A stretch of DNA of 64,000 nucleotides from Staphylococcus equorum (GTDB lineage: Bacteria > Bacillota > Bacilli > Staphylococcales > Staphylococcaceae), in assembly GCF_029024965.1 (NCBI RefSeq), contig NZ_CP118982.1, positions 1,674,001 through 1,738,000 of the forward strand, given 5' to 3'. A program made the translations under genes and the position numbers. Under the pieces are notes generated by a model. The model made no database searches and was not told the DNA's origin. It saw only the letters and a list, made by a program, of their open reading frames with translations. Below are positions 1-10,726 of the stretch, in pieces. Every line of letters starts with the position of its first letter. Position 1 is the first letter of the stretch.

Positions 1-705
1 TTCTGCAACATTCACAGCATCTTGACCTGTCATCGCATCAACAACTAACATAATTTCATCTGGTTTCGTAATTTCTTTTACATCGCTTAATTCTTGCATT
101 AATGCTTCATCAACGTGTAAACGACCAGCAGTATCAATAATAACAAAATCTAAATGCGCTTCTTTTGCATGTGCGATTGCATTTTCAACGATTTGTTGTG
201 GCTTAACTTGATCGCCTTCACTATAAACTGGAATGTCGATTTGTTTACCTACTGTTTGCAATTGATCAATTGCCGCAGGACGATAAATATCTGCCGCTAC
301 CAATAATGGCTTTTTATTATATTTTTTACGCATTAATAATGCTAATTTACCAGCAGTGGTAGTCTTACCAGCACCTTGTAAACCAACCATCATCACTACA
401 GTTGGCGGCTTGTTAGCCATTTTAATCGTAGCATTTTCCCCTCCCATAAGTTGGGTGAGTTCTTCTTGCACAATTTTGATGACTTGTTGTCCAGGTGTTA
501 ATGACTTCATAACATCTGAACCTAAAGCTCTATCTGATACAGTTTTGACAAATTCCTTTACCACTTTAAAGTTAACATCGGCTTCTAATAATGCTAATCT
601 TACTTCGCGCATCATCAATTTAATATCTGCTTCAGTAACTTTACCTTTGCCTCGGATTTTTTGCATCGTTCCTTGTAGACGATCGGATAATCCTTCAAAT
701 GCCAT
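1..705 (-). CDS. ffh: Signal recognition particle GTPase Ffh (N-terminal 235 residues, cut by window edge)
   Basis: Ffh is the protein part of the signal recognition particle. It binds signal sequences of nascent membrane and secreted proteins and docks with FtsY at the membrane. Seen here: the helical N domain (about residues 1-95), the G1 loop GLQGAGKTTT near 108-117 and the G3 motif DTAGR at 191-195; the rest of the G domain and the methionine-rich M domain lie beyond position 1. The start MAFEGLSDRL is preceded by AAGGAGGG at good spacing. It follows ylxM by 25 bases, the usual ftsY-ylxM-ffh arrangement, so SRP and its receptor are probably co-transcribed. Identity is certain; only the 3' part is missing. 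Confidence 0.97.
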   Translation of the reverse strand, partial: MAFEGLSDRLQGTMQKIRGKGKVTEADIKLMMREVRLALLEADVNFKVVKEFVKTVSDRALGSDVMKSLTPGQQVIKIVQEELTQLMGGENATIKMANKPPTVVMMVGLQGAGKTTTAGKLALLMRKKYNKKPLLVAADIYRPAAIDQLQTVGKQIDIPVYSEGDQVKPQQIVENAIAHAKEAHLDFVIIDTAGRLHVDEALMQELSDVKEITKPDEIMLVVDAMTGQDAVNVAE

Positions 706-730
706 ATCAAATACCCTCCTTTATATACTT

Positions 731-1063
731 TTATTCTAAATCTTCAAGTGCTTGAATGTATTGTTTTATTTTTTCTGGATCATTTATGTGCTGTTTTATA
801 TGTTCATATAATTTTTGTCTTTGTTCAAAATTCCGGTATAATCCTAATTTTTCTTCATAATCTTCCACTAAATCGCCAGTTCTTCTTATATTATCATACA
901 CTGCTTGGCGACTCACATCAAACGTATCAGCAATCTCACTTAAAGAATAATCTTGTAAATAAAATAATTCTAAATAGTTTCTTTGCTTATTTGTTAGTAA
1001 TGATTGGTAAAAGTCAAACAGATAATTCATACGTATCGTTTTAATTAAATCATTTTGACTCAT
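731..1063 (-). CDS. ylxM: YlxM/UPF0122 helix-turn-helix protein, SRP-associated
   Basis: A 110-residue member of the UPF0122 family, whose genes sit beside ftsY and ffh in Firmicutes. Family members have a sigma-70 region-4-like helix-turn-helix; here [15 protein letters not shown] (about residues 36-50) fits it. In some streptococci YlxM is reported to bind SRP and modulate Ffh. I chose the ATG at 1063 (MSQNDLIKT) rather than an upstream in-frame codon, because it follows GAAGG and gives the family's usual length. It overlaps the ftsY stop by 14 bases, which suggests translational coupling. Function in this organism is inferred from family and context. Confidence 0.9.
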   Translation of the reverse strand: MSQNDLIKTIRMNYLFDFYQSLLTNKQRNYLELFYLQDYSLSEIADTFDVSRQAVYDNIRRTGDLVEDYEEKLGLYRNFEQRQKLYEHIKQHINDPEKIKQYIQALEDLE

Positions 1064-2294
1064 CTGAATTACCTTCAATTTCTGCTTCACTCTGATTTGA
1101 CTCAGGTGCTTCTTCGACATTTTGTTCAATCATATCAGCGAATAATCCATACACATAGCTCTCAGGATTGAATGGTTGGAGATCATCTAATTTTTCACCT
1201 AAACCTACGTATTTAACTGGGATATGAAGTTCATTACGAATCGCTAATACGATACCACCTTTAGCAGTACCATCTAATTTTGTTAATACAATACCTGTAA
1301 CGTTTGTAACCTCTTTAAATGATTTTGCTTGTGACAATGCATTTTGACCTGTCGTTGCATCAAGACAAAGTAAAACTTCATGAGGTGCCTCTGGTACAGC
1401 ACGTCCAATAACTCGTTTAACTTTCTCTAATTCATTCATTAAATTAGATTTATTTTGTAAACGGCCAGCAGTATCACATATTAAAATATCTACGTCTTTA
1501 CTTTTAGCTGCGTTAATTGCATCATACATTACAGCAGCTGGGTCTGAACCTTCTCTTTGGCTCAACACTTCAACACCAACGCGTTCACCCCATACTTTAA
1601 GTTGTTCAATTGCACCAGCTCTGAATGTATCTCCAGCAGCAAGCATTACTTTTTTGCCTTCAGCTTGGTAACGATGCGCTAATTTACCAATTGTTGTTGT
1701 CTTACCAACACCATTCACTCCGACCATAAGGATTACATTTAATCCTTCATTTTCTATATTCATCACTTCTGAGTTATCATCATCTTGGTGATAGATTTCT
1801 ACAATTTTCTCAACAATAACTTCACGTAAATCCTCTGTTTCAGTAATATTGCGACGTTGCGCTTCTTCACGTAATTCTTCTACAAGTTGCATCACAGTAT
1901 TAAATCCAACATCTGCAGTAATTAACATTTCTTCTAATGCTTCGAAGAACTCTTCATCAACTTTACGATAACGTGCGAGTAAATTATTAAGTTGTGCTTG
2001 GAAATTCTCACGCGATTTTTCTAAACCAGCTCTAAATTTGGCACCGAGCTGTTGCGCTTCAATTTCTTCAAAATCTTCAATAGAGATTAATCCATCATCA
2101 TCAAAGTCAGCTTCTTTTAATTTTTTAACTTTTTTCGCTGGTTTATCTTGAATTTCGGTTTCTCTATCTTGTGATGCTTCACCTTGTTGTTCTGATTGTT
2201 GTTCTGCGTCTTGTTGTTCTAATTCTTCAAGTTGTTGCTTTTGTTCTTCTGAAGGTGCTGAAAATTTATCTTTTAATCGTTTGAAAAAGCTCAT
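1050..2294 (-). CDS. ftsY: Signal recognition particle receptor FtsY
   Basis: FtsY is the membrane-associated GTPase that receives the SRP-ribosome complex. The 414-residue protein has an acidic, Gln/Glu-rich N-terminal A region (about 1-90), a helical N domain, then the NG GTPase core with G1 [10 protein letters not shown] (192-201), GDTFRAGA (about 221-228) and DTAGRL (274-279). A short acidic tail follows the core. Its ATG overlaps the smc stop as ATGA, and its own stop lies inside the ylxM start region, so smc-ftsY-ylxM-ffh reads as one translationally coupled unit. Length and motifs match the staphylococcal family; nothing looks broken. Confidence 0.97.
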   Translation of the reverse strand: MSFFKRLKDKFSAPSEEQKQQLEELEQQDAEQQSEQQGEASQDRETEIQDKPAKKVKKLKEADFDDDGLISIEDFEEIEAQQLGAKFRAGLEKSRENFQAQLNNLLARYRKVDEEFFEALEEMLITADVGFNTVMQLVEELREEAQRRNITETEDLREVIVEKIVEIYHQDDDNSEVMNIENEGLNVILMVGVNGVGKTTTIGKLAHRYQAEGKKVMLAAGDTFRAGAIEQLKVWGERVGVEVLSQREGSDPAAVMYDAINAAKSKDVDILICDTAGRLQNKSNLMNELEKVKRVIGRAVPEAPHEVLLCLDATTGQNALSQAKSFKEVTNVTGIVLTKLDGTAKGGIVLAIRNELHIPVKYVGLGEKLDDLQPFNPESYVYGLFADMIEQNVEEAPESNQSEAEIEGNSDESK

Positions 2295-5200
2295 GTTTGT
2301 TCCTCCTTAATCACTTCATCAATCGTATTTAAATTAACACTTACTAGTTTGGAAACTCCAGATTCTTGCATTGTTACACCATATAAGCGATCTGAGAATT
2401 CCATTGTACCTTTACGGTGTGTAATCACAATAAATTGAGTTTGGTCTGATAGATTTTTTAAATATTGTGCATAACGTATCACGTTTGCTTCATCAAGTGC
2501 CGCTTCAACTTCATCTAAGATAACAAATGGCGCTGAGCGAACTTTTAAAATCGCAAATAATAATGCTATAGCACTCAAGGCACGTTCTCCACCACTAAGC
2601 AGTGACAAATGTTGTAACTTCTTACCAGGTGGTTGCACAATGATATCTACACCTGCAGATAGATAGTCATCATCTGTTAAGCGTAGTTCTGCTTGACCCC
2701 CACCAAACAATGATTTAAACACATCTGAAAAATATCCTTGAACGGCATGAAATGTTTCTTTAAAACGATCTTTCACTTCTTGATCCATTTCTTCGATAAG
2801 TTGTTCTAAAGTTGTTTTCGCTGCTCTCAAGTCAGCACGTTGTTCATCTAAAAATGTAAAACGCGTATTAATTTCTTCAAATTGTTCAATCGCATTTAAA
2901 TTAACTGGTCCTAACTCTTCAATAGACATTTTAGTTAATTTTACTTTTTTGCGTAAAACGTCTATATCTTCATCTAAATCATATAATTCACTCGCACGTT
3001 CATATGTTATGTGATAATCTTCGCTCAAATGATCAATCGCATAATTAATTAATACATCTAAACGTGACTGCTCGGATTTAATATCTTGATAACGATTTTC
3101 TATAGAAAGAATATCTTGATTTGCTTCTTGAAGTTTTTGATCTGTCACTTCAATTGTATCATTCAATTCGAGTCTACGCGATTTAACGTCTTCTATGTTT
3201 TGAGATAATTTTGCTTTCTCGGCTTTACTTTGTTCCATATTATATTGAATCGTTTCAAATGCTTTTTCGCCTGTCATTTCATCTGAATTAAAGAGTTTAA
3301 TTTGTTCTTCTAATTTTTGATGTTGCACAATAACATCATTGAGTTGTTTTGCTATTTTTGACTCAGTTTGTTTTTGAGTATTTAATCGTTCTTTTACAAC
3401 TGCCAAATCGGATTGCTTTTGATGTAATTGTTGCTGGATTTGTGTTGTGCTTTCTTTACCTTCTTTAGAAAGTTTTGTATAAAGATTGATATCATCTTCT
3501 AATTTTTGTAGCTGTGTTTTGATTTTAGATAATCTTTGCTTTTTATCATCAAGTGTTTGTTTACTTGTTTCACTTTGGTAGCCATCATTTTTTTCAAATT
3601 CAAATTCTTCATGCTCGTCTTTTAAATGCGCTTCACTTTTACGTAATCTGTCTAGTTCTAATTCATAATTATGAGCACTTTGTTTAATAGCATTATAATG
3701 TTGACTTGTATCAAAATATTTTTCGCTCAGTTGATCTGACTCATTTTTAATATTTTGAAATTGTTTTTCAAATGCTAATGTTTGCTGTTGATAATCTTCG
3801 AGTTGGGCACGCATCGTTGTCAGTTCATCTTTTTGAGCTAAAATACTTTTAGATTTACGATCTCCGCCACCCGTCATTGAACCACCAGGGTTCACGATAT
3901 CGCCTTCTAAAGTCACAATACGCGTACGATAACGGATTTTACGTGCTAAGTCGTTGGCATTTTTCAATTCATCTACAATTATTGTATTACCAAGTAAATT
4001 TTGAACTACATTTTGATAATCTGAATCTACTTCAATTGCTTGTGCAGCAATATTAATAAAACCCTCACTATTTTGTGCAGTTTTCATAATTTCATTACCA
4101 ATTTGGCGAGGTTGAATTACATTGAGTGGTAAAAACGTCGCTCTACCGAAACCGTTTTGTTTTAGATATTGAATTGCCTGTCTACCATCTTTTTCTGAAT
4201 CTACAATCACATGCTGTAGTGATGCACCAAGTGCAGTTTCGATTGCTTTAGTTAAATCGGATGGCACTTGAATTACTTCAGCAACTGCTCCACGTATCCC
4301 TGAAAGTTTATTGTCTTTAGCCTTAAGTATATGTTTTACACCATTAAAGAAATAGCTATATTCTTCCTGTTGCGTGGCCAAACTATCGATACGGGATTTT
4401 AATTTATCGTTAAATCTATACGCTTGATGCAATTTTTCTTCGTACTCAGATTGTTGTTGTTTAAGTTGTGTTAATTTCTTTTCATAATTATTGAGCTGTT
4501 GCTCAGATTTTTTCAATTCTTTTTGAGCCGTCGCGGTTTGTTTTTCAGCTTCATTGATGTCGCTTTGAATTTTCTTCAGTTGTTCAAAGGCTTCAAGTAA
4601 TCTACTATCTAAACGTGATTGTTTCGTTTCATTTTCTTGGATGGTATGTTCTAAAAAGCGAATGTCATTATTTACATCAGATTGTTCAGACATGAGTTGA
4701 TAATATTCATCTTTGATTGTTTCTAATTTTTCGTCATGTTGTTCATCACTGACATAGAGTTGTGATTCAAAGTATTGAATTTTTTCATTCAACTCTTTTT
4801 GTTGTTTTTTTAATTTATCTATTTGATTTTGTGCATCTATCTTTTCTTGTTTTAAGGTTTCTGTTTGTATTTTAAGACTTTCTTGTTCTTCTTCAAAACG
4901 AGCGTTTGTTTGTGATTGATTTTTCTTACGTTCTTCTAACACGTTAAGTTGTCCTGCATACTTTTCAACTTCTTCTGTCGCTTTAACAAGTTGAAAATTT
5001 AATGATTCAATATGTTCATCTAGTTGTTGTCTTTCAGATTTATATTTGTTTAATGCTTGTGTATATTGTACTTTCTCTGCATCTTTTGTAGCTTGATGAC
5101 TCTTTAAATTATTTAAATTATCATCAAGTTCATGAATATTCTTACTATATTGTTCAATATCATAAACCGTTACAAGTACATCACTTCTTTCCATTTCTTT

Positions 5201-5860
5201 GGAAAGATGTTTATATTCTTTAGCAATTGCTGCTTCTTCTCTTAATGGTTCAACTCGCCCCTCTAAATCATATAGAATATCTTGTATTCTTGAAAGGTTA
5301 TCTTCTGTTTGATCGAGCTTTTGTACAGAAGCAGCTTTGCGTTTTTTATATTTTAAAACTCCTGCAGATTCTTCTAGTATTTGTCTTCTATCCACTGGTT
5401 TAGCATTTAGTATTTCATCTACACGACCTTGCGAAATAATACTAAACGCTTCTTTTCCTAAACCTGAGTCTAAAAACAAATCAATAATATCTTTTAATCT
5501 TGCACGGTCATTATTAAGATAATACTCACTTTCACCACTTCTGTATAATCGACGTGTTACGACGATTTCTGTCGCGTCTAATTGTAACTTGCCTGAGCTA
5601 TTATCTAATTTCAATTTAACTTCTGCATAATTTTGAGCTTTTCGATGTTCTGCGCCTGAAAAAATAATATCTTCCATTTTAGCGCCACGTAGTGATTTAG
5701 CTGATTGTTCACCTAACACCCATTTTATTGCATCTGTTATGTTACTTTTCCCACTGCCGTTAGGGCCTACAATTGCTGTTACACCTTCATCAAATTGTAC
5801 ATTTGTGTGCTCCGCAAACGATTTAAACCCAAAGGCATCTATTGATTTCAAATATACCAT
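2291..5860 (-). CDS. smc: Chromosome partition protein Smc
   Basis: SMC ATPase that forms the bacterial condensin with ScpA and ScpB and compacts and segregates origins. The 1189-residue chain shows the full SMC layout: Walker A GPNGSGKSN (32-40), two long heptad-rich coiled-coil arms, a hinge around 500-660 with glycine-rich turns such as GGSMTGGG, and the C-terminal ABC signature LSGGE (1088-1092) with Walker B FVILDE (1112-1117). Length equals that of S. aureus Smc within one residue. It follows rnc after about 150 bases and overlaps ftsY by 4 bases, so it is expressed with the SRP genes. Confidence 0.98.
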   Translation of the reverse strand: MVYLKSIDAFGFKSFAEHTNVQFDEGVTAIVGPNGSGKSNITDAIKWVLGEQSAKSLRGAKMEDIIFSGAEHRKAQNYAEVKLKLDNSSGKLQLDATEIVVTRRLYRSGESEYYLNNDRARLKDIIDLFLDSGLGKEAFSIISQGRVDEILNAKPVDRRQILEESAGVLKYKKRKAASVQKLDQTEDNLSRIQDILYDLEGRVEPLREEAAIAKEYKHLSKEMERSDVLVTVYDIEQYSKNIHELDDNLNNLKSHQATKDAEKVQYTQALNKYKSERQQLDEHIESLNFQLVKATEEVEKYAGQLNVLEERKKNQSQTNARFEEEQESLKIQTETLKQEKIDAQNQIDKLKKQQKELNEKIQYFESQLYVSDEQHDEKLETIKDEYYQLMSEQSDVNNDIRFLEHTIQENETKQSRLDSRLLEAFEQLKKIQSDINEAEKQTATAQKELKKSEQQLNNYEKKLTQLKQQQSEYEEKLHQAYRFNDKLKSRIDSLATQQEEYSYFFNGVKHILKAKDNKLSGIRGAVAEVIQVPSDLTKAIETALGASLQHVIVDSEKDGRQAIQYLKQNGFGRATFLPLNVIQPRQIGNEIMKTAQNSEGFINIAAQAIEVDSDYQNVVQNLLGNTIIVDELKNANDLARKIRYRTRIVTLEGDIVNPGGSMTGGGDRKSKSILAQKDELTTMRAQLEDYQQQTLAFEKQFQNIKNESDQLSEKYFDTSQHYNAIKQSAHNYELELDRLRKSEAHLKDEHEEFEFEKNDGYQSETSKQTLDDKKQRLSKIKTQLQKLEDDINLYTKLSKEGKESTTQIQQQLHQKQSDLAVVKERLNTQKQTESKIAKQLNDVIVQHQKLEEQIKLFNSDEMTGEKAFETIQYNMEQSKAEKAKLSQNIEDVKSRRLELNDTIEVTDQKLQEANQDILSIENRYQDIKSEQSRLDVLINYAIDHLSEDYHITYERASELYDLDEDIDVLRKKVKLTKMSIEELGPVNLNAIEQFEEINTRFTFLDEQRADLRAAKTTLEQLIEEMDQEVKDRFKETFHAVQGYFSDVFKSLFGGGQAELRLTDDDYLSAGVDIIVQPPGKKLQHLSLLSGGERALSAIALLFAILKVRSAPFVILDEVEAALDEANVIRYAQYLKNLSDQTQFIVITHRKGTMEFSDRLYGVTMQESGVSKLVSVNLNTIDEVIKEEQT

Positions 5861-6012
5861 GCTATTCTCCTTTAAAGTGTTCCTTGCTGCTTCACAGTTT
5901 AGAAATACTCATGCATTAACCTGAAGGCTAATATATTTCTTTATTAACTACATTGCTATTGCGAAGGTCTTAACAATATATGATTTTTTTATCATATTGT
6001 TTTATAACAAAG

Positions 6013-6747
6013 TTATTTAGCTTTGTTTTTCATTGATTTATATGCACTTTCTGCTGCTTTTTGTTCGGATTCTTTTTTAGTCTTCCCTTTACCCTCTGCT
6101 ACTGCAGCATTTTCTAATATCACTTCAGAAGTAAATAGACGATGATGCGCTGGTCCTTCTTCATTGATTAAACGATAAGTGACATCACCTTTATTTTGTT
6201 TATGGACAAATTCTTGAAATTGGGTTTTAAAGTCTACAACACCATCAAGTTCTTCATCTTCGACATACGGAAAAATAATTTGTTCTGCAAATTTCCACAC
6301 AGATTCTAAGCCTTGGTCTAAATATAACGCACCTACAAATGCTTCAAATGCATCTGATACGAGTGAAGGACGAGTTCTGCCACCTGTTTTCTCTTCACCT
6401 TTACCTAACAAGATAAGTTCATTGATTTGAATTTTTTTCGCAAATATTACAAGTGAAGGCTCACAAACAATTGTTGCACGCATTTTTGTTAAATTACCCT
6501 CTGGCAATTCTGGATATTTATCAAATAAATAACGTGAAACCGTCAATTCTAATACCGCATCTCCTAAAAATTCTAATCGTTCATTATGCTCTAAACGATT
6601 CATATTAAAATCATTTATAAAACTCGAATGCGAAAATGCTTGCTGATATAATTCTATTTGTTTAAAATTCAAGTCTAATTCTTGCATCTTCTGCGCAAAT
6701 TTTTTTTCAAATGCTTTAACCATTTCTATTTTTTTATAATTGGACAA
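6013..6747 (-). CDS. rnc: Ribonuclease III
   Basis: Double-stranded-RNA endonuclease that matures rRNA precursors and degrades sense-antisense duplexes, a major activity in staphylococci. The 244-residue protein carries the RNase III signature NERLEFLGD (55-63), a second acidic catalytic region ([14 protein letters not shown]) and a C-terminal double-stranded RNA-binding domain beginning near the FKTQFQE segment, with the conserved KESEQKAAE helix at the end. It starts at an ATG just after GAGGGAATAG. It lies between acpP, which ends in a terminator, and smc; the 152-base gap to smc contains only an AT-rich imperfect inverted repeat near 5973-6000. Confidence 0.97.
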   Translation of the reverse strand: MSNYKKIEMVKAFEKKFAQKMQELDLNFKQIELYQQAFSHSSFINDFNMNRLEHNERLEFLGDAVLELTVSRYLFDKYPELPEGNLTKMRATIVCEPSLVIFAKKIQINELILLGKGEEKTGGRTRPSLVSDAFEAFVGALYLDQGLESVWKFAEQIIFPYVEDEELDGVVDFKTQFQEFVHKQNKGDVTYRLINEEGPAHHRLFTSEVILENAAVAEGKGKTKKESEQKAAESAYKSMKNKAK

Positions 6748-6920
6748 TCTATTCCCTCCTCAGATTTAATGATAAAGTACTAATACCTTTATATTTTACG
6801 TGAAAATACAATAAAACTAAAGAAAAAAACTGTCTACTGTATTTACCATCTATATATCTAGTGATAATCGTTATAGCACTATTATCTTACAATATAAATT
6901 CTGTTTAAAATCAATAAAAA

Positions 6921-6949
6921 ATCTGAGCCGTCATCTCAACGACTCAGAT
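6921..6949 (-). terminator. Intrinsic terminator after acpP
   Basis: On the minus strand a 10-bp stem (ATCTGAGTCG with CGGCTCAGAT, one G-U pair) encloses a 9-base loop and is followed by TTTTTATTG. It begins 10 bases past the acpP stop codon and so should separate acpP from rnc. Confidence 0.85.
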
Positions 6950-6958
6950 ATTTTTTTA

Positions 6959-7192
6959 TTATTTTTCGATACTATTAATAAAGTTTACTGCGTCACCAAC
7001 AGTGTTGATTTTTTCAGCTTCTTCATCAGGAATTTCAGTACCAAATTCGTCTTCTAATTCCATAACTAATTCAGCAATATCAAGTGAGTCAGCGCCTAAA
7101 TCATCTTTGAAAGATGCCTCTTTAGTTACTTTTTCAGCGTCAACACCTAAACGGTCAACGATGATATCTTTTACTTTGTCGAAGTTTTCCAC
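6959..7192 (-). CDS. acpP: Acyl carrier protein
   Basis: 77-residue acidic carrier that holds growing fatty acyl chains on a phosphopantetheine arm. The attachment motif GADSLD places the modified serine at residue 36. The start codon is GTG, preceded by the near-perfect ribosome-binding site AAGGAGGTG; no better ATG exists in frame. It is last in the fapR-plsX-fabD-fabG order but is separated from fabG by 249 bases, which implies its own promoter, consistent with the high ACP demand of the cell. A clear terminator follows. Confidence 0.98.
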   Translation of the reverse strand: MENFDKVKDIIVDRLGVDAEKVTKEASFKDDLGADSLDIAELVMELEDEFGTEIPDEEAEKINTVGDAVNFINSIEK

Positions 7193-7247
7193 GTCGATTC
7201 ACCTCCTTTAAAAAATCTTATTATAGACTTATATATTTTCCCACTTT

Positions 7248-7280
7248 ATCAATTGAAATACAAGTAGTATTTCAATTGAT
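7248..7280. repeat. Perfect 14-bp inverted repeat upstream of acpP
   Basis: ATCAATTGAAATAC and its exact complement flank a 5-base spacer, 56-88 bases before the acpP start codon. There is no T-run after it on either strand, so it is not an ordinary terminator. It may be an operator or a hairpin in the acpP leader. It does not match the FapR site seen before fapR. Confidence 0.6.
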
Positions 7281-7441
7281 TGTACTGTATAAACATTATA
7301 TAAATGGATCTTATACAATAAAGTGTAGTAATGAAGTTGTGACACAATCATTTTAAATCTATACTTTATACCATATCATAATCTCTTATATGAGTTCAGA
7401 AGTTTTATAAAACAAGATTTGTCATGTTGTGTAGCACTTAC

Positions 7442-8182
7442 TTACATATACATACCACCATTGACATGTATTGTTTGACCCGTAATATACTTCGCTTTGT
7501 CTGAAGCTAAAAATGCTACAGTATGAGAAATATCTTGGTCTTTCCCGAATTTAGCTAATGGGATTTGTTCTAACATTTTTGCTTTAAGCTCATCACTTAA
7601 AGCATCAGTCATATCAGAAACAATAAAACCTGGTGCAACAGCATTTACTGTGATGTTTCTTGAAGCCAGTTCACGTGCTGATGATTTCGTTAAACCAATT
7701 ACACCAGCTTTAGTCGCAACATAGTTTGCTTGCCCTGGATTACCCATAGCTCCAACAACACTTGATAAATTAATAATTGCACCACTCTTTTGTCTTAGCA
7801 TTTGTGGTGTCACTTTTTGAATACAGTTGAAAACGCCTTTTAAGTTTGTATCAATTACGTCATCCCATTCTTGCTCTTTCATACGCATAAGCAAATTATC
7901 ACGCGTAATACCTGCGTTATTAACAAGGACATCAACAGAACCAAATTCGCTAACAACCGCTTTAATCATTGCTTTTACTTCATCACCATTTGCAACATTT
8001 GCTTGAATAGCAAAACTTTCAACGCCTATCGCTTTAATTTCTTCAACAACAGCATCCGCTTTTTCTTTGTTTCCCGAAAAATTCACAGCAACATTGTATC
8101 CTTCTTCTGCCAATTGTATCGCTATACTACGTCCTATACCTCTCGAAGCACCAGTTACTAATGCACTTTTAGTCATTTTCAT
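7442..8182 (-). CDS. fabG: 3-oxoacyl-[ACP] reductase FabG
   Basis: NADPH-dependent reductase of type II fatty acid synthesis, converting 3-ketoacyl-ACP to 3-hydroxyacyl-ACP. This 246-residue short-chain dehydrogenase shows the cofactor loop TGASRGIG (10-17), NNAG (88-91), and the catalytic set S141, Y154 and K158 (YVATK). C-terminal [13 protein letters not shown] is the usual FabG ending. The gene begins inside the last 14 bases of fabD, so the two are translationally coupled. The protein may start at the first or the second methionine (MKMTKS); the difference is two residues. Confidence 0.97.
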   Translation of the reverse strand: MKMTKSALVTGASRGIGRSIAIQLAEEGYNVAVNFSGNKEKADAVVEEIKAIGVESFAIQANVANGDEVKAMIKAVVSEFGSVDVLVNNAGITRDNLLMRMKEQEWDDVIDTNLKGVFNCIQKVTPQMLRQKSGAIINLSSVVGAMGNPGQANYVATKAGVIGLTKSSARELASRNITVNAVAPGFIVSDMTDALSDELKAKMLEQIPLAKFGKDQDISHTVAFLASDKAKYITGQTIHVNGGMYM

Positions 8183-9095
8183 TCCACGCTTTCATATCTT
8201 CTAATGTTTGAATCGAAGTTATTTTCACATCTCTATTTATCTTTTTAATTAAACCTGAAAGTACTTTACCAGGACCAATTTCAATAAAGTGATCTACACC
8301 TTGATCAATTAACCATTGCGTTGAATCAATGAATTGTACTGGTGAATATAATTGTTTAATCATATTATCCTTAATTACATTGGCATCTGTTTCACCTTTT
8401 GCATGCACATTTTGAACTACAGGGAATTGTGCATCATTCCAGTCAAATTGTTCAACATACTCAGCAAAATCGTCTTTGATCACCTGCATCATAGATGAAT
8501 GAAATGGGCCAGATACAGCAAGTGGTAGGACACGTTTCGCACCTAATGATTTGCCTTCTGCCACTAATTTATCTATTAATGTTTTGTGTCCAGAGACAAC
8601 GATTTGTCCAGGAGAATTTATATTTGCTGGTTCAATAATTTCTTCATCTGTTGAAAGTTTTTGACATATTGCATTAACATCATCAAAATCCAAACCTAAT
8701 ACTGCTGCCATACTTCCAACACCATCAGGAAAAGCGACGGCCATCAGTTGTCCACGCTTACGAACAATTTGAACTGCATCATCAAATTTCAATACACCAC
8801 TCGCTACTAGACTCACATATTCACCTAAACTATGGCCCATTGTATAATCAGCATTTAGATTATTAAGTGCTTGTAATAAAGCTGAGCTATGTGTGAGCAA
8901 CGCCGGTTGTGTATTTTCTGTTTGACCTAATTTATTTTCTTCATCTGAAAACATTGTTTCTAAAATATCAAAATCCATTTGTGCTTGTGCTTGATTAAGA
9001 ATCGTTGTTGCAGCATCATTTTGATTAAATAAATCATTTGCCATCCCGACTTTTTGTGATCCTTGGCCTGGGAAGATAATCGCAGTTTTACTCAT
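8169..9095 (-). CDS. fabD: Malonyl-CoA:ACP transacylase FabD
   Basis: Transfers malonyl groups from CoA to ACP, supplying the extender unit for fatty acid synthesis. The 308-residue protein has the N-terminal FPGQGSQ motif (8-14), nucleophile motif GHSLG with Ser89, and the downstream SGPFHSS segment carrying the partner histidine. It overlaps plsX by 8 bases and fabG by 14, which ties it to the FapR-regulated operon. Length is standard for Firmicutes. Confidence 0.97.
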   Translation of the reverse strand: MSKTAIIFPGQGSQKVGMANDLFNQNDAATTILNQAQAQMDFDILETMFSDEENKLGQTENTQPALLTHSSALLQALNNLNADYTMGHSLGEYVSLVASGVLKFDDAVQIVRKRGQLMAVAFPDGVGSMAAVLGLDFDDVNAICQKLSTDEEIIEPANINSPGQIVVSGHKTLIDKLVAEGKSLGAKRVLPLAVSGPFHSSMMQVIKDDFAEYVEQFDWNDAQFPVVQNVHAKGETDANVIKDNMIKQLYSPVQFIDSTQWLIDQGVDHFIEIGPGKVLSGLIKKINRDVKITSIQTLEDMKAWNEND

Positions 9096-10074
9096 TTACT
9101 TTACCCACCGTTTCTCTCATAGTTTCCACAATATTTTGTTCTCCCGCTATTTTAGCTTGACGGATTGCTGAATAAAAAGCTTTCGCACTAGAACTACCAT
9201 GTGCTTTTACTACAATGCCATTCAATCCTAATAATACCGAGCCACCATATTCTGCATAATCCATTTTTGACATTAAACCATTTAAGTCTTTACGTAATAC
9301 AAATGCGGCAATTTTATTCTTGAAACTACTTAGAAGCGTTGTTTTAAGCATTTTACCCATCGCTTTTGCAACACCTTCTAAATTTTTAAGAATCATATTA
9401 CCAGTATATCCGTCTGTAACTACAACATCAGCTGCGTCGTCCATTAAGCCTTTTGCTTCTACATTTCCTGTGAAATTGAAGACATTTTGTTCGTCCATCA
9501 AACTAAATGCTTTTTTAGTTAACGTGTTACCTTTAGCTGCCTCTGTACCAATATTCAACAAACCTACTGAAGGCTGTTCAACGCCCCTGATTTTTTGGGC
9601 ATAAATATTGCCTAATTGGGCGTATTGTAATAAGTGTTCCGGCTTGGCGTCTGCATTAGCACCTACATCCATAAACACAAATCCTTTTCCAGAAATTGTT
9701 GGCAAAGTGAGGACTAATGCGGGACGCTCAACACCCTTAATACGTCCTACTATAAACAAACCAGCAGACATCAATGCACCTGTATTTCCTGCAGATACAC
9801 AACCATCTGCTTCACCAGCTTTAACTACTTCAGCCATACGTGCCATTGAGCTATCTTTTTTACGTTTAATCGCTCTAACTGGTTCATCGTCCATCGTAAT
9901 TTCTTCTGTACAATGACGTACTTCTACACGACCATGTTTGAGTGTGCATTTAGTTTGATCACCAAATAAAATTATTTCTAAATCTTTAAAATCATTCACA
10001 GCTTTTTCAACAGCTTCTAAAACGATTTCAGGTGCATCGTCTCCACCCATCATATCAATCGCTATTTTAACCAT
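9088..10074 (-). CDS. plsX: Phosphate acyltransferase PlsX
   Basis: PlsX converts acyl-ACP to acyl-phosphate, the donor for PlsY in phosphatidic acid synthesis. The protein opens with [15 protein letters not shown], the family hallmark, and has the conserved SAGNTGALM and [12 protein letters not shown] segments. I placed the start at the ATG at 10074 (328 residues), because GAGG lies 9 bases upstream and the length then equals the S. aureus protein; upstream in-frame starts would add up to 22 unrelated residues. The start overlaps the fapR stop by 8 bases. Control is through the FapR operator upstream of fapR. Confidence 0.96.
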   Translation of the reverse strand: MVKIAIDMMGGDDAPEIVLEAVEKAVNDFKDLEIILFGDQTKCTLKHGRVEVRHCTEEITMDDEPVRAIKRKKDSSMARMAEVVKAGEADGCVSAGNTGALMSAGLFIVGRIKGVERPALVLTLPTISGKGFVFMDVGANADAKPEHLLQYAQLGNIYAQKIRGVEQPSVGLLNIGTEAAKGNTLTKKAFSLMDEQNVFNFTGNVEAKGLMDDAADVVVTDGYTGNMILKNLEGVAKAMGKMLKTTLLSSFKNKIAAFVLRKDLNGLMSKMDYAEYGGSVLLGLNGIVVKAHGSSSAKAFYSAIRQAKIAGEQNIVETMRETVGKVNE

Positions 10075-10636
10075 CTTGTTCATCCTCACTTGTATAATAC
10101 ATTTTGAATGTACCTCTAAATACCAAAGTATCTTTGACATACGAATTTACTTTTATCATATAATATTTACTTGTAATTTCAATCGTTTGTGCGTCAGCAC
10201 GTACTGTATCATTTAATTTCACTGTTTTTAAAAATGCTACATTACTTTCCTGAGTTAACACAACAGGTTTATGTATAAGCGCTACACACAGTGAATTCGC
10301 TTGTGCAAAAAGTACATGTCCTCTGGCAATTTTATTTCTAGTAAATACAGAATCTTCATCAATATCTATAATTGAAGTTGCGAGTTGATCAGGCTGAACA
10401 TTTATTACATCGCCTATGATTTCACTACCATCAATGGATCGAATACTTTCATAATTTTTTCTTGCTACGGATTTAATTCGTTTTCTTAGTTCTGGAATAT
10501 CTAAGTATGTACGATCTAACCTAATAGTTTGAATACTCACTGAAAAAAGTGTACTCAAATCCAAATCTGTAATAAAGGGGTTTTTTTCAATCTCTTTTTT
10601 AATTGCTTCGCGTCGTTCTTGTTTTTTTAACTTCAT
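10067..10636 (-). CDS. fapR: Malonyl-CoA-responsive lipid regulator FapR
   Basis: Repressor of fatty acid and phospholipid synthesis genes, released from DNA by malonyl-CoA. The 189-residue protein has an N-terminal helix-turn-helix (about 17-45, with [16 protein letters not shown]) and a C-terminal hot-dog thioesterase-like effector domain ([13 protein letters not shown] and the LNDTVRADA strand). It heads the plsX-fabD-fabG operon and carries its own operator 31-47 bases before the start, so it is autoregulated. The ATG at 10636 follows AGGTGG. Confidence 0.96.
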   Translation of the reverse strand: MKLKKQERREAIKKEIEKNPFITDLDLSTLFSVSIQTIRLDRTYLDIPELRKRIKSVARKNYESIRSIDGSEIIGDVINVQPDQLATSIIDIDEDSVFTRNKIARGHVLFAQANSLCVALIHKPVVLTQESNVAFLKTVKLNDTVRADAQTIEITSKYYMIKVNSYVKDTLVFRGTFKMYYTSEDEQDG

Positions 10637-10666
10637 TTTGTTCTAACCACCTAAATCACCTAATTT

Positions 10667-10683
10667 TTAGTACCAAGTCTTAA
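10667..10683. promoter_or_regulatory. FapR operator
   Basis: TTAGTACCAAGTCTTAA lies between the predicted fapR promoter and the fapR ribosome-binding site. It matches the known FapR site pattern (TTAGTACC ... GTCTTAA type) of B. subtilis and staphylococci. Its position at or just after the expected transcription start fits repression by FapR. Confidence 0.85.
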
Positions 10684-10696
10684 ACATTCCTAACAC

Positions 10697-10726
10697 ATCA
10701 TAACACTTTCTATTTCATTAGCTCAA
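10697..10726 (-). promoter_or_regulatory. Predicted promoter of fapR-plsX-fabD-fabG
   Basis: On the minus strand TTGAGC and TATGAT are separated by 18 bases, which would start transcription near 10690, just before the FapR operator. An AT-rich hairpin with a T-run (10729-10754) lies directly upstream and may insulate this operon from the region to the right. Assigned by eye from consensus only. Confidence 0.5.

Noticed and set aside
356-739. 127-residue plus-strand open frame opposite ffh
   Set aside because: Antisense to the Ffh G domain, no translation signals.
5973-6004. Terminator between rnc and smc
   Set aside because: The ACAATAT/ATATTGT arms pair only with a bulge and no T-run follows on the minus strand; read-through into smc seems more likely.
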